DNA of 5,480 bases from Limousia pullorum (lineage in GTDB: Bacteria > Bacillota > Clostridia > Oscillospirales > Acutalibacteraceae). Below, piece by piece: positions 1-5,480 of this stretch. A program made the position numbers and the translations under genes. Below the pieces are notes generated by a model that had not been told where the DNA came from, searched no databases, and worked only from the letters and a program-made list of their open reading frames with translations. Where the stretch lies: positions 1 to 5,480 of the forward strand of contig DVNG01000065.1 of assembly GCA_018714545.1 (NCBI GenBank), given 5' to 3'. Numbering within the stretch: the first letter of the stretch is position 1; each line of letters opens with the position of its first letter.

Positions 1-10
1 ATTATATCAT

Positions 11-59
11 AAAAAAACAGCAAAACCGTGAACCTTACAAAATTGTAAGGTTCACGGTT
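11..59 (-). terminator. Intrinsic terminator of the marR-ABC-ABC operon
   Basis: Positions 24-40 and 43-59 are perfect 17-base complements (AACCGTGAACCTTACAA on the left), leaving AA at 41-42, so in practice the loop is 4-6 bases. Reading on the minus strand, the stem runs into T-rich sequence: TTTTG from 25-21, then seven Ts from 17-11. The hairpin starts 58 bases past the stop codon of the second ABC gene. On the plus strand the right arm is followed by TTAAAATTTGG rather than a T-run, so termination is expected mainly for minus-strand transcripts. Confidence 0.9.
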
Positions 60-117
60 AAAATTTGGCATTTATTACATAAATTAACCTATTATAATTT
101 TGTATTTTTGTAAGTTT

Positions 118-1989
118 TTACTCAAGCTCAAAAGCACCTGTGTAAAGCTGATAATACTTTCCACGCTTTGCAATAAGCTCGTCATGGCTGCCACGCTCTA
201 TAATTCTGCCGTGTTCAAGAACCATAATAGCATCGGAATTTCTTACAGTTGAAAGCCTGTGGGCAATAACAAATACTGTTCTGCCCTCCATAAGTCTATC
301 CATACCTTTCTGTACCAATGCTTCTGTTCTTGTATCAATACTTGATGTAGCTTCGTCAAGTATCATAACAGGCGGGTCTGCTACTGCGGCACGTGCTATT
401 GCTATAAGCTGACGCTGACCCTGTGAAAGGTTTGCGCCGTTGCCTGTGAGCATTGTATCATAACCTTCCGGAAGTCTTGTAATGAAGTCGTGAGCATTGG
501 CTATCTTTGCCGCTCTTATTATCTCTTCATTTGTCGCGTCAAGCTTTCCGTATCTGATGTTTTCTTTTACGGTTCCGGTAAACAGGTTTGTATCCTGCAA
601 TACGATACCCAAAGATTTTCTAAGGTCGCTTTTTTTAATCTTATTTATATTGATATCATCGTATCTGATTTTACCGTCTGCTATATCGTAAAATCTGTTA
701 ATAAGATTTGTGATAGTGGTCTTTCCGGCACCGGTAGAACCAACAAAGGCAACCTTTTGTCCCGGCTTTGCGTACAGTGTTACGTTGTGAAGAACTGTCT
801 TTTCAGGAACATATCCAAAGTCAACGTCAAACATTCTTACATCACCTGTGAGCGGTGTGTATGTAACTGTTCCGTCGCCGTGAGGATGTTTCCAAGCCCA
901 TGAACCTGTACGGTGGTCAGCCTCTGTAAGCTTGCCGTCAACATACTGAGAGTTTACAAGTGTTACATATCCCTCGTCCTGCTCCGGCTCTTCGTCCATA
1001 AGCTCGAAAATTCTCTGTGCTCCGGCAAGAGCCATAATAACAGCGTTGAGCTGCTGTGAGCACTGACCCAGAGGCTGGGTAAAGCTTTTTGAAAGCTGGA
1101 GAAATGCTGCGATTGTTCCCAGTGTCATTCCTGCAAGTCCGTTTACTGCCAAAAGACCGCCTACAATAGCTATAAGCACATACTGGAGGTTTCCCAGGTT
1201 CTGCATTATAGGCATCAAAATATTTGCATATTTGTTTGCGTTATCTGCATTCTTTCTCAGTTCGTCGTTGTGTTTATCAAAGGCTTCCTTGGCTTTTTCC
1301 TCGTGACAGAAAACCTTTACAACCTTCTGTCCGCCTATCATCTCTTCTATATAGCCGTTGATATCACCAAGGGATATCTGCTGTTTTACAAAGTAACGGG
1401 AGCTCTTTCCTGTAATAAACTTGATTGTGGTAAACATTATTACACAGCCCAATATAACAACCAAAGTAAGCGCCCAGTTTGTGAACACCATTGTAAAGAA
1501 TACAAATATAACTGATACGCTTGCTGAAAGTATCTGGGGGATACTCTGTGAAAGCATCTGTCTGAGTGCGTCTGTATCGTTGGTGTAATGGCTCATTATG
1601 TCGCCGTGGGTGTGGGTATCAAAATATCTGATTGGAAGGCTCTGCATCTTTGAGAACATTTCCATTCTTATATCTTTCAAAACGCCCTGTGAAATACTAA
1701 CCATCATTCTGTTATAAAGGAAAGTGGAAAGTACACCTGAGGCGTAAATTACAGCCATTATTCCAACCGCTTTCAACAAGCCTGAAAAATCAGGGTTTGG
1801 CGACTGGGACAAAGGTGTTATAAAATCATCGATGAGTTTCTGTATAAACAGTGAACCCACAACAGTTACTATTGCGCTGACAAGAATACAAATTGTTACC
1901 ACGAAAAATCTCAGCTTATAACCTCTGAACACATAGCCCAAAAGTCTGCCGGCTGTATGCTTTCTTGATACTTTTTTCTTATTACTCAT
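118..1989 (-). CDS. ABC exporter half-transporter, catalytically intact subunit (623 aa)
   Basis: ATP-driven exporter subunit with an N-terminal membrane domain (about residues 20-325; six hydrophobic segments near 27-52, 72-92, 150-170, 172-192, 256-283 and 289-315) fused to an ATPase domain (about 385-620). Visible motifs: A-loop Tyr393, Walker A GSTGAGKT 417-424, Q-loop Gln465, signature LSQGQ 521-525, Walker B ending Asp545 with catalytic Glu546, D-loop 550-552 and switch His577. The signature has Gln where LSGGQ has its first Gly. Residues about 336-385 form an extra Trp/His-rich stretch between the domains. The start is ATG at 1989: AGGAGG lies 8 bases upstream and the gene overlaps the preceding ABC gene by 8 bases. 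The frame stays open upstream to a TTG at 2070, but that has no ribosome site. It probably pairs with the 576-aa product as a heterodimer in the cytoplasmic membrane. The substrate is unknown; multidrug export is the usual guess for the family. Confidence 0.95.
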   Translation of the reverse strand: MSNKKKVSRKHTAGRLLGYVFRGYKLRFFVVTICILVSAIVTVVGSLFIQKLIDDFITPLSQSPNPDFSGLLKAVGIMAVIYASGVLSTFLYNRMMVSISQGVLKDIRMEMFSKMQSLPIRYFDTHTHGDIMSHYTNDTDALRQMLSQSIPQILSASVSVIFVFFTMVFTNWALTLVVILGCVIMFTTIKFITGKSSRYFVKQQISLGDINGYIEEMIGGQKVVKVFCHEEKAKEAFDKHNDELRKNADNANKYANILMPIMQNLGNLQYVLIAIVGGLLAVNGLAGMTLGTIAAFLQLSKSFTQPLGQCSQQLNAVIMALAGAQRIFELMDEEPEQDEGYVTLVNSQYVDGKLTEADHRTGSWAWKHPHGDGTVTYTPLTGDVRMFDVDFGYVPEKTVLHNVTLYAKPGQKVAFVGSTGAGKTTITNLINRFYDIADGKIRYDDININKIKKSDLRKSLGIVLQDTNLFTGTVKENIRYGKLDATNEEIIRAAKIANAHDFITRLPEGYDTMLTGNGANLSQGQRQLIAIARAAVADPPVMILDEATSSIDTRTEALVQKGMDRLMEGRTVFVIAHRLSTVRNSDAIMVLEHGRIIERGSHDELIAKRGKYYQLYTGAFELE

Positions 1990-3712
1990 CGTCGCCGCCT
2001 CCTCTCGTCTGAGATTCGTAAACTTCACGATAGATTTCGCTTGTTTCCAAAAGCTCTTTATGCGGACCAAAGGCTGTTACCTTTCCTCCGTCCATTACAA
2101 TGATTTTATCTGCGTCCTCAACAGAGGAAATTCTCTGAGCGATTATGAATTTTGTTGTATTCGGTATCTCCTCACGCATAGCCTTTCTAATAAGGGCATC
2201 TGTCTTGGTATCAACCGCACTGGTGGAATCGTCGAGAATAAGTATTTTCGGCTTCTTAAGCAATGCTCTTGCTATACACAATCTCTGCTTCTGTCCGCCG
2301 GATACGTTAGAACCGCCCTGCTCTATATATGTATCATATCCCTGTGGGAAAGCTGATACAAAGTCATCAGCCTGGGCAAGCTTACATACTCTCACTATCT
2401 CCTCATCTGTGGCATTTTCATTACCCCATCTGAGGTTCTCCTTTATAGTTCCGGAGAAAAGCACGTTCTTCTGAAGAACCATTGAAACTTCGTTTCTGAG
2501 GCTTTCAATATCATACTTTCTTACATCTATGCCGCCAACTTTTACCACGCCTTCTGTTGCGTCATAAAGTCTTGGAATAAGCTGTACAAGTGATGTTTTT
2601 GAAGAACCTGTTCCTCCTATTATTCCGATTGTTTCACCTGATTTAATTTCAAGGTTTACATCGCTTAAACAGAACTTTCTATTCTTCTTATAGCTGAAGT
2701 TTACATTGTCAAAAACAACTGAACCATCAGGGATTTCTGTAATTGGGTTTTCACAGTTCTGAAGGTCGCTTACCTCTTCTAATACTTCAACAATTCTTTC
2801 TGCTGATGCTCTTGCCATGATTATCATAACAGCAACCATTGAAAGGAACATCATACTCATAAGAATTTGCATTACATAGGTGAAAAGGCTGGTGATGTTA
2901 CCTGTTGTCATCTCTCCGCCTACTACAAAGTTTGCGCCGAACCATGCTATAAGAAGCATACATCCGTAAACGCAGAACATCATAAGCGGTGCGTTGAGTG
3001 TTACTATTCTCTCAGCCTTTGTAAAGTCCTTGAAAATCTTATCGGAAACTTTTCCCATTTTCTTCTTTTCATAGTCTTCTCTTACAAAGGACTTTACAAC
3101 TCTGATACCTGTAACATTTTCCTGAACTACAGTGTTCAGTACATCATATGTCTTGAATACTCTCTCAAATATCGGGTGGGCTGACTTGAATATGGCTATA
3201 AGTCCTACACCCAGCACTATTATTACCAAAAAGAACATTCCGGCAAATTTTGCGTTTATTGTAAATGTCATTATAAGCGCAAAAATAAGCATTAACGGGC
3301 ATCGAACTGCTGAACGTATAAGCATCATGTAGGCGTTCTGAACATTTGTAACGTCAGTTGTAAGCCTTGTGACAATACCCGCTGTGGAAAAATTGTCAAT
3401 GTTTGAGAAAGAAAAATTCTGCACGTTGTAATACATGTCTTTTCTTAAATTTGCCGCAAAACCTGCGGATGCTTTAGCTGCGCATTTACCGGATAATGCA
3501 CCGAATATAAGCGCCGCTATTGTAAGCACAATAAGCACAAGACCCATCCGGAAGATATAATTCATATCTCCGACTTCGATGCCTTTGTCAATGAGGTTTG
3601 CCATAAGCAAGGGTATTATAACCTCCATCAACACCTCACATGATACAAAAACAGGCGTTAAAATCGAGTCTTTCTTATACTCTCTTATGCTCGACGCCAA
3701 TCTTTTTATCAT
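1982..3712 (-). CDS. ABC exporter half-transporter, degenerate-site subunit (576 aa)
   Basis: ABC exporter subunit with a membrane domain (about residues 1-310; hydrophobic segments near 18-40, 54-74, 134-152, 156-175, 241-264 and 275-299) followed by an ATPase domain (about 330-565). Motifs: A-loop Tyr341, Walker A GGTGSSKT 366-373 (Ser371 in place of the last Gly), Q-loop Gln414, signature VSGGQ 470-474, Walker B ending Asp494 followed by Asp495 where the catalytic Glu belongs, D-loop SAVD 498-501, and Gln526 where the switch His belongs. Loss of both catalytic residues, with a good signature, is the known pattern of the non-hydrolysing half of heterodimeric exporters such as TM287/288. The neighbouring 623-aa subunit supplies the complementary motifs. 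The start is ATG 3712 with AAGGAGG 8 bases upstream (3721-3727). The gene lies 69 bases after the MarR gene and overlaps the next gene by 8 bases, so co-transcription is likely. The exported compound cannot be inferred. Confidence 0.95.
   Translation of the reverse strand: MIKRLASSIREYKKDSILTPVFVSCEVLMEVIIPLLMANLIDKGIEVGDMNYIFRMGLVLIVLTIAALIFGALSGKCAAKASAGFAANLRKDMYYNVQNFSFSNIDNFSTAGIVTRLTTDVTNVQNAYMMLIRSAVRCPLMLIFALIMTFTINAKFAGMFFLVIIVLGVGLIAIFKSAHPIFERVFKTYDVLNTVVQENVTGIRVVKSFVREDYEKKKMGKVSDKIFKDFTKAERIVTLNAPLMMFCVYGCMLLIAWFGANFVVGGEMTTGNITSLFTYVMQILMSMMFLSMVAVMIIMARASAERIVEVLEEVSDLQNCENPITEIPDGSVVFDNVNFSYKKNRKFCLSDVNLEIKSGETIGIIGGTGSSKTSLVQLIPRLYDATEGVVKVGGIDVRKYDIESLRNEVSMVLQKNVLFSGTIKENLRWGNENATDEEIVRVCKLAQADDFVSAFPQGYDTYIEQGGSNVSGGQKQRLCIARALLKKPKILILDDSTSAVDTKTDALIRKAMREEIPNTTKFIIAQRISSVEDADKIIVMDGGKVTAFGPHKELLETSEIYREVYESQTRGGGDDE
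1998..2003 (-). promoter_or_regulatory. Shine-Dalgarno site of the second ABC gene, inside the first ABC gene
   Basis: On the minus strand AGGAGG sits 8 bases before ATG 1989. The same bases encode part of the Arg-Gly-Gly-Gly tail of the upstream ABC protein, and the upstream TAA (1982-1984) lies just inside the downstream gene. This site decides the start at 1989 over the longer TTG-initiated frame at 2070 and indicates translational coupling. Confidence 0.85.
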
Positions 3713-3731
3713 CTTTGTTACCTCCTTACAA

Positions 3732-3758
3732 ATGTTCGTTTCAAAAATCGCATGTTCG
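3732..3758. repeat. 7-bp direct repeat in the marR-ABC gap
   Basis: ATGTTCG occurs at 3732-3738 and again at 3752-3758, exactly 20 bp apart, in the 69-bp gap between the MarR gene and the first ABC gene. There is no clear -35/-10 promoter or terminator in this gap, so read-through transcription from the marR promoter is the simplest reading. The repeat is short and may be chance. Confidence 0.3.
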
Positions 3759-3781
3759 GCAATAAACGTCTACATCTGAAA

Positions 3782-4222
3782 TCACTGTACCTCTTCAAGG
3801 TTCTTTTTTATTTTTTCTGCAACAGTAAAAAATACGTTCATTTCTTCCTCTGATATTCCTCTGCTCAGCAAATCTTCAAAATCGTCAAGTCTATTAAGGA
3901 CATTTGCCTGCATCGTCTGAGCCATAGGCGTCAGACATATTTTTTTCAGTCTAGCATCACCCTTAACAGGTTCTCTGGTTATAAAATTTTTCTCTTCAAG
4001 TCCTTTTAGCATTCTGGATGCTGTTGACCTTCTGATTACAAATTTTAATTCCACATCTCTCTGAAAAATATCTTTGTCCTTATTATGGTACAAAAATCCT
4101 ATCACCTGACGTTCGCTGTCAGTAAGCTGCGCATTTATCTGAGGCAAAAAACAATGAACCTTTCTTTTAAGTAAATTAGACAGTACTTTGATTTCAAGGC
4201 CAAGATGTGTTTTGCTATTCAT
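3782..4222 (-). CDS. MarR-family transcriptional regulator (146 aa)
   Basis: Probable dimeric DNA-binding repressor of the operon it heads. The length is typical for MarR proteins. The central winged helix-turn-helix spans about residues 33-98: a helix around LTDSERQVIGFL (33-44), the recognition-helix region around RRSTASRMLKGLEE (64-77), and a basic wing with the family's Asp-x-Arg signature at Asp89/Arg91, followed by LKKICLT. The N- and C-terminal helical parts (about 5-30 and 101-145) would form the dimer interface. The start is ATG 4222 with AGGAGG (4228-4233) 5 bases upstream, a slightly short spacing. Upstream lie a consensus promoter and a palindrome over the transcription start, which suggests autorepression. 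The two exporter genes follow directly, so the signal is likely a compound that the exporter handles, but this is inference. Cys24 and Cys96 are the only cysteines; a redox role is possible but unsupported. Confidence 0.92.
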   Translation of the reverse strand: MNSKTHLGLEIKVLSNLLKRKVHCFLPQINAQLTDSERQVIGFLYHNKDKDIFQRDVELKFVIRRSTASRMLKGLEEKNFITREPVKGDARLKKICLTPMAQTMQANVLNRLDDFEDLLSRGISEEEMNVFFTVAEKIKKNLEEVQ

Positions 4223-4238
4223 AGCCGCCTCCTAAATA

Positions 4239-4252
4239 GTTATCATGCTAAC
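4239..4252. promoter_or_regulatory. Candidate MarR operator, interrupted palindrome
   Basis: GTTATCATGCTAAC is a 14-bp palindrome with one mismatched pair (form GTTAnCATGnTAAC). It begins 3 bases beyond the -10 box and covers the predicted transcription start (about 4249) and first transcribed bases, where a bound repressor would block initiation. The core resembles the TAGC-type palindromes recognised by several MarR/SlyA proteins. Assignment to the adjacent regulator is an inference from position and symmetry. Confidence 0.6.
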
Positions 4253-4255
4253 AAT

Positions 4256-4284
4256 ATTATAGTTTAAAATAAAAGTGTTGTCAA
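4256..4284 (-). promoter_or_regulatory. Consensus sigma-A type promoter of the marR-ABC-ABC operon
   Basis: Read on the minus strand, TTGACA (4279-4284) and TATAAT (4256-4261) are both perfect consensus hexamers separated by exactly 17 bp. The expected transcription start is near 4249, leaving a leader of about 27 bases before the MarR start codon. So strong a promoter in front of a regulator gene makes sense if it is normally repressed. Confidence 0.88.
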
Positions 4285-4318
4285 CAAAAAACATGCCACT
4301 TTCAGCTTTGGCAACAAA
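4278..4318. repeat. Two TTTGTTGnCAA direct repeats at and upstream of the -35 box
   Basis: On the minus strand TTTGTTGCCAA (4308-4318) and TTTGTTGACAA (4278-4288) match at 10 of 11 bases and are exactly 30 bp apart, about three helical turns. Each holds a TTGnCAA mini-palindrome. The second overlaps the -35 box and is part of an 11-bp palindrome, TGTTGTCAACA (4276-4286). They could be extra binding sites for the MarR protein or another regulator. Confidence 0.4.
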
Positions 4319-4363
4319 CTGACATAAGTTCTTTCAACATTCACCTTTTCTATACATATTTTT

Positions 4364-4404
4364 CACAAAAACACAAAGACGCCGGAAAATAACTTTCCAG
4401 CGTC
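4364..4404 (-). terminator. Intrinsic terminator of the reductase gene
   Basis: Positions 4378-4388 pair with 4394-4404 around a 5-base loop (4389-4393). On the minus strand the stem is 11 bp and unbroken, with one G-U pair (GACGCTGGAAA against TTTCCGGCGTC). It is followed by TTTGTGTTTTTGTG. On the plus strand the same pair would be a C/A mismatch, so the hairpin is better suited to minus-strand transcripts. It lies about 60 bases past the reductase stop codon and separates that gene from the marR promoter. Confidence 0.88.
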
Positions 4405-4466
4405 ACTTAACATTCTATTATCTTTTTTGTGTAAAATATGCAGGACTTAACTGCAAATTATTCATT

Positions 4467-5396
4467 TTATTCCTTTGCAATTATTTCCTCTTTTCTCTTG
4501 AGCAGCTCTCCGCTCAAAAGCTGTTTCTCAACGTTTTCAAATCCCATTCTTGTAACAAGGTCTGCAAATCTCTCTTTTTTGTTTCCATTTTCTTTAAAGA
4601 AAAGCAATGCGCTTTCAACTACATTGTATACCTCTTCCTCACTCTTAAGCAAAACGCTCAAAGATCTGCCCATTGCTGTTTTCTTGCCCCAGCGGCCTCC
4701 GATATATATGCGGTATGCTGTTTCATATTCGTCGTTTGCGTGGAACGGACACTTTGTAAGACATCTGCCGCAGTTGTTGCATATGCTCTTATCTGTCACT
4801 GCAACTCCGTTTTCAACTTTGATTGCTCCCATAGGACATGCCTGAGCTATCATACATTTTTTACATCCACGGCATTTTTCTGTATTAAAATGACGTATAC
4901 GCTGACCTACAATACCGATATCGTTAAGGTCAGGCTTTACACAGTTGTTTGGACATCCGCCAACTGCTATTTTAAATTTATGAGGAAGCTTCACATTGCC
5001 GTAACCTTTGAAAAATCTTTTGTGAATTTCTTCAGAAATTGCATATGTGTCAATAAGACCGAAATGGCATGTAGTACCCTTACAGCTTACAACAGGACGA
5101 ACCTTATCACCTGTGCCACCTGTTTCAAGACCTGCCTGTGCTACAAAGGCTCTGAAATCATCAATCTTCTCATATGGAATACCCTGTACTTCCATAGTAA
5201 GTCTTGTTGTCATGGCTATATTGCCGTTGCCGAACTTCTCAGCAGCCTCAGATATGCATTTGCACTCTTCTGCTGTAATCTTTCCGTTGCGTGTGATAAC
5301 ACGTCCGTTAAAACATTCTGTACCTTTGTTCCACAGAAAACCCATCGCTTTAACTCTGGTTATATCTTCCTGCTTGATGTTTGTTTTGTTATCCAT
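4467..5396 (-). CDS. Nitrite/sulfite reductase-family protein with ferredoxin insert, AsrC-like (309 aa)
   Basis: Cytoplasmic iron-sulfur, probably sirohaem-containing, reductase subunit. Residues about 15-85 fit the N-terminal NIR/SIR ferredoxin-like half-domain, with the conserved TTR at 63-65. Residues about 95-165 hold the sirohaem/4Fe-4S part: Cys105 and Cys110 (C-X4-C), LPHKFKI 137-143 and GGCPNNC with Cys148/Cys152 (C-X3-C). A two-cluster ferredoxin insert follows: Cys175/178/181/187 (last spacing X5) and Cys206/209/212/216 (classical). The C-terminal part has GGR at 233-235. Order and length match the AsrC subunit of anaerobic sulfite reductase, which reduces sulfite to sulfide, but AsrC has C-X5-C, and no AsrA/AsrB or sirohaem synthesis gene is nearby. 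Sulfite, nitrite or another substrate is possible. The start is ATG 5396, with AAGGAGG (5407-5413) 10 bases upstream. The gene has its own promoter and terminator, so it is probably transcribed alone. Family assignment is firm; the reaction is not. Confidence 0.9.
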   Translation of the reverse strand: MDNKTNIKQEDITRVKAMGFLWNKGTECFNGRVITRNGKITAEECKCISEAAEKFGNGNIAMTTRLTMEVQGIPYEKIDDFRAFVAQAGLETGGTGDKVRPVVSCKGTTCHFGLIDTYAISEEIHKRFFKGYGNVKLPHKFKIAVGGCPNNCVKPDLNDIGIVGQRIRHFNTEKCRGCKKCMIAQACPMGAIKVENGVAVTDKSICNNCGRCLTKCPFHANDEYETAYRIYIGGRWGKKTAMGRSLSVLLKSEEEVYNVVESALLFFKENGNKKERFADLVTRMGFENVEKQLLSGELLKRKEEIIAKE

Positions 5397-5449
5397 TGTG
5401 ATGAAGCCTCCTTAAAATTGACAGATACCATACATTTTCCTTTGATTAT

Positions 5450-5473
5450 ATTATACCACATCTGTTTCATAAA
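5450..5473 (-). promoter_or_regulatory. Probable extended -10 promoter of the reductase gene
   Basis: On the minus strand TATAAT (5450-5455) is preceded by TGG (5456-5458), giving the extended -10 form TGnTATAAT. A -35 at the right distance would be only a weak TTTATT (5473-5478, 17-bp spacer), which fits an extended -10 promoter. Transcription would begin near 5443, giving a leader of about 45 bases. Sequence further upstream is outside the window, so a regulator site there cannot be excluded. Confidence 0.65.
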
Positions 5474-5480
5474 ATAAAAT

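Noticed and set aside
93..98. TATAAT on the plus strand as a possible antisense promoter into the ABC genes
   Set aside because: No acceptable -35 at 16-18 bp (ATTTAT) and no TG extension; expected by chance in AT-rich intergenic DNA.
490..903. Plus-strand open frame of 137 codons
   Set aside because: It lies opposite the conserved ATPase domain of the second ABC gene, with Cys/Tyr-rich, unrecognisable composition and no family resemblance; an antisense shadow.
1990..2070. N-terminal extension of 27 residues on the second ABC protein
   Set aside because: The frame opens with TTG at 2070, has no Shine-Dalgarno sequence and would overlap the first ABC gene by 89 bases. ATG 1989 has AGGAGG at 8 bases.
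2145..2474. Plus-strand open frame of 109 codons
   Set aside because: Antisense to the ATPase motifs of the first ABC gene; the product resembles no protein I know and its openness follows from the opposite coding strand.
1982..3712. First ABC gene as a decaying pseudogene because of its lost catalytic residues
   Set aside because: The frame is intact and full-length, with good ribosome site and signature motif. The substitutions are those known for the degenerate half of heterodimeric exporters.
4439..4455. Small hairpin TGCAG/CTGCA after the reductase stop
   Set aside because: Only 5 bp of stem with a 7-base loop and no adjoining T-run on the minus strand; the real terminator is the hairpin at 4378-4404.
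4740..5477. Plus-strand open frame of 245 codons
   Set aside because: Long, but antisense to the cysteine-rich reductase gene, with low-complexity Cys/Phe/Tyr composition and no recognised domain. It also runs through the reductase promoter.
1..5480. Defence island, mobile element, CRISPR array or RNA gene
   Set aside because: No transposase, integrase, terminal repeats, regularly spaced repeats, tRNA or rRNA-like sequence was seen; four ordinary genes and their control sites account for the window.

Overview
The window looks like chromosomal DNA from a low-to-moderate GC, strictly anaerobic Firmicute of the class Clostridia. The evidence is AT-rich intergenic DNA, strong AGGAGG-type ribosome binding sites, consensus sigma-A promoters, a siroheme/ferredoxin-type reductase, and a MarR plus twin ABC exporter operon of a kind common in that class. 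All four real genes lie on the minus strand, so the window reads biologically from right to left. No RNA gene, mobile element or CRISPR array is visible.

Right end (about 4364-5480): one apparently monocistronic gene for a 309-residue nitrite/sulfite reductase-family protein with two inserted ferredoxin-type clusters, resembling AsrC in architecture. It has its own extended -10 promoter (5450-5455 and flanks), a good Shine-Dalgarno site and an intrinsic terminator (4378-4404). No partner electron-transfer subunit (AsrA/AsrB type) or siroheme gene is in view. Its siroheme/cluster motif is C-X4-C rather than the usual C-X5-C.

Left part (about 4318 down to 1): a three-gene operon. A consensus promoter (TTGACA, 17 bp, TATAAT) drives a MarR-family regulator. 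Over the expected transcription start lies an interrupted palindrome, GTTAnCATGnTAAC, which is probably the regulator's own operator. After a 69-bp gap come two ABC exporter half-transporters that overlap by 8 bp. The first (576 aa) has a degenerate ATP site, with Asp in place of the catalytic Glu and Gln in place of the switch His. The second (623 aa) has intact Walker B Glu and H-loop His but an LSQGQ signature. Together they should form one asymmetric heterodimeric exporter. A hairpin with a perfect 17-bp stem followed by T-runs ends the operon.

Inferred working: the MarR protein represses its own operon and is released by some ligand, possibly a toxic compound the exporter removes. The substrate cannot be read from the sequence. 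I found no convincing undescribed system. The points most worth a second look are the spacing change in the reductase cysteine motif, the 50-residue insert between the membrane and ATPase domains of the second ABC protein, and the repeat-rich marR control region.
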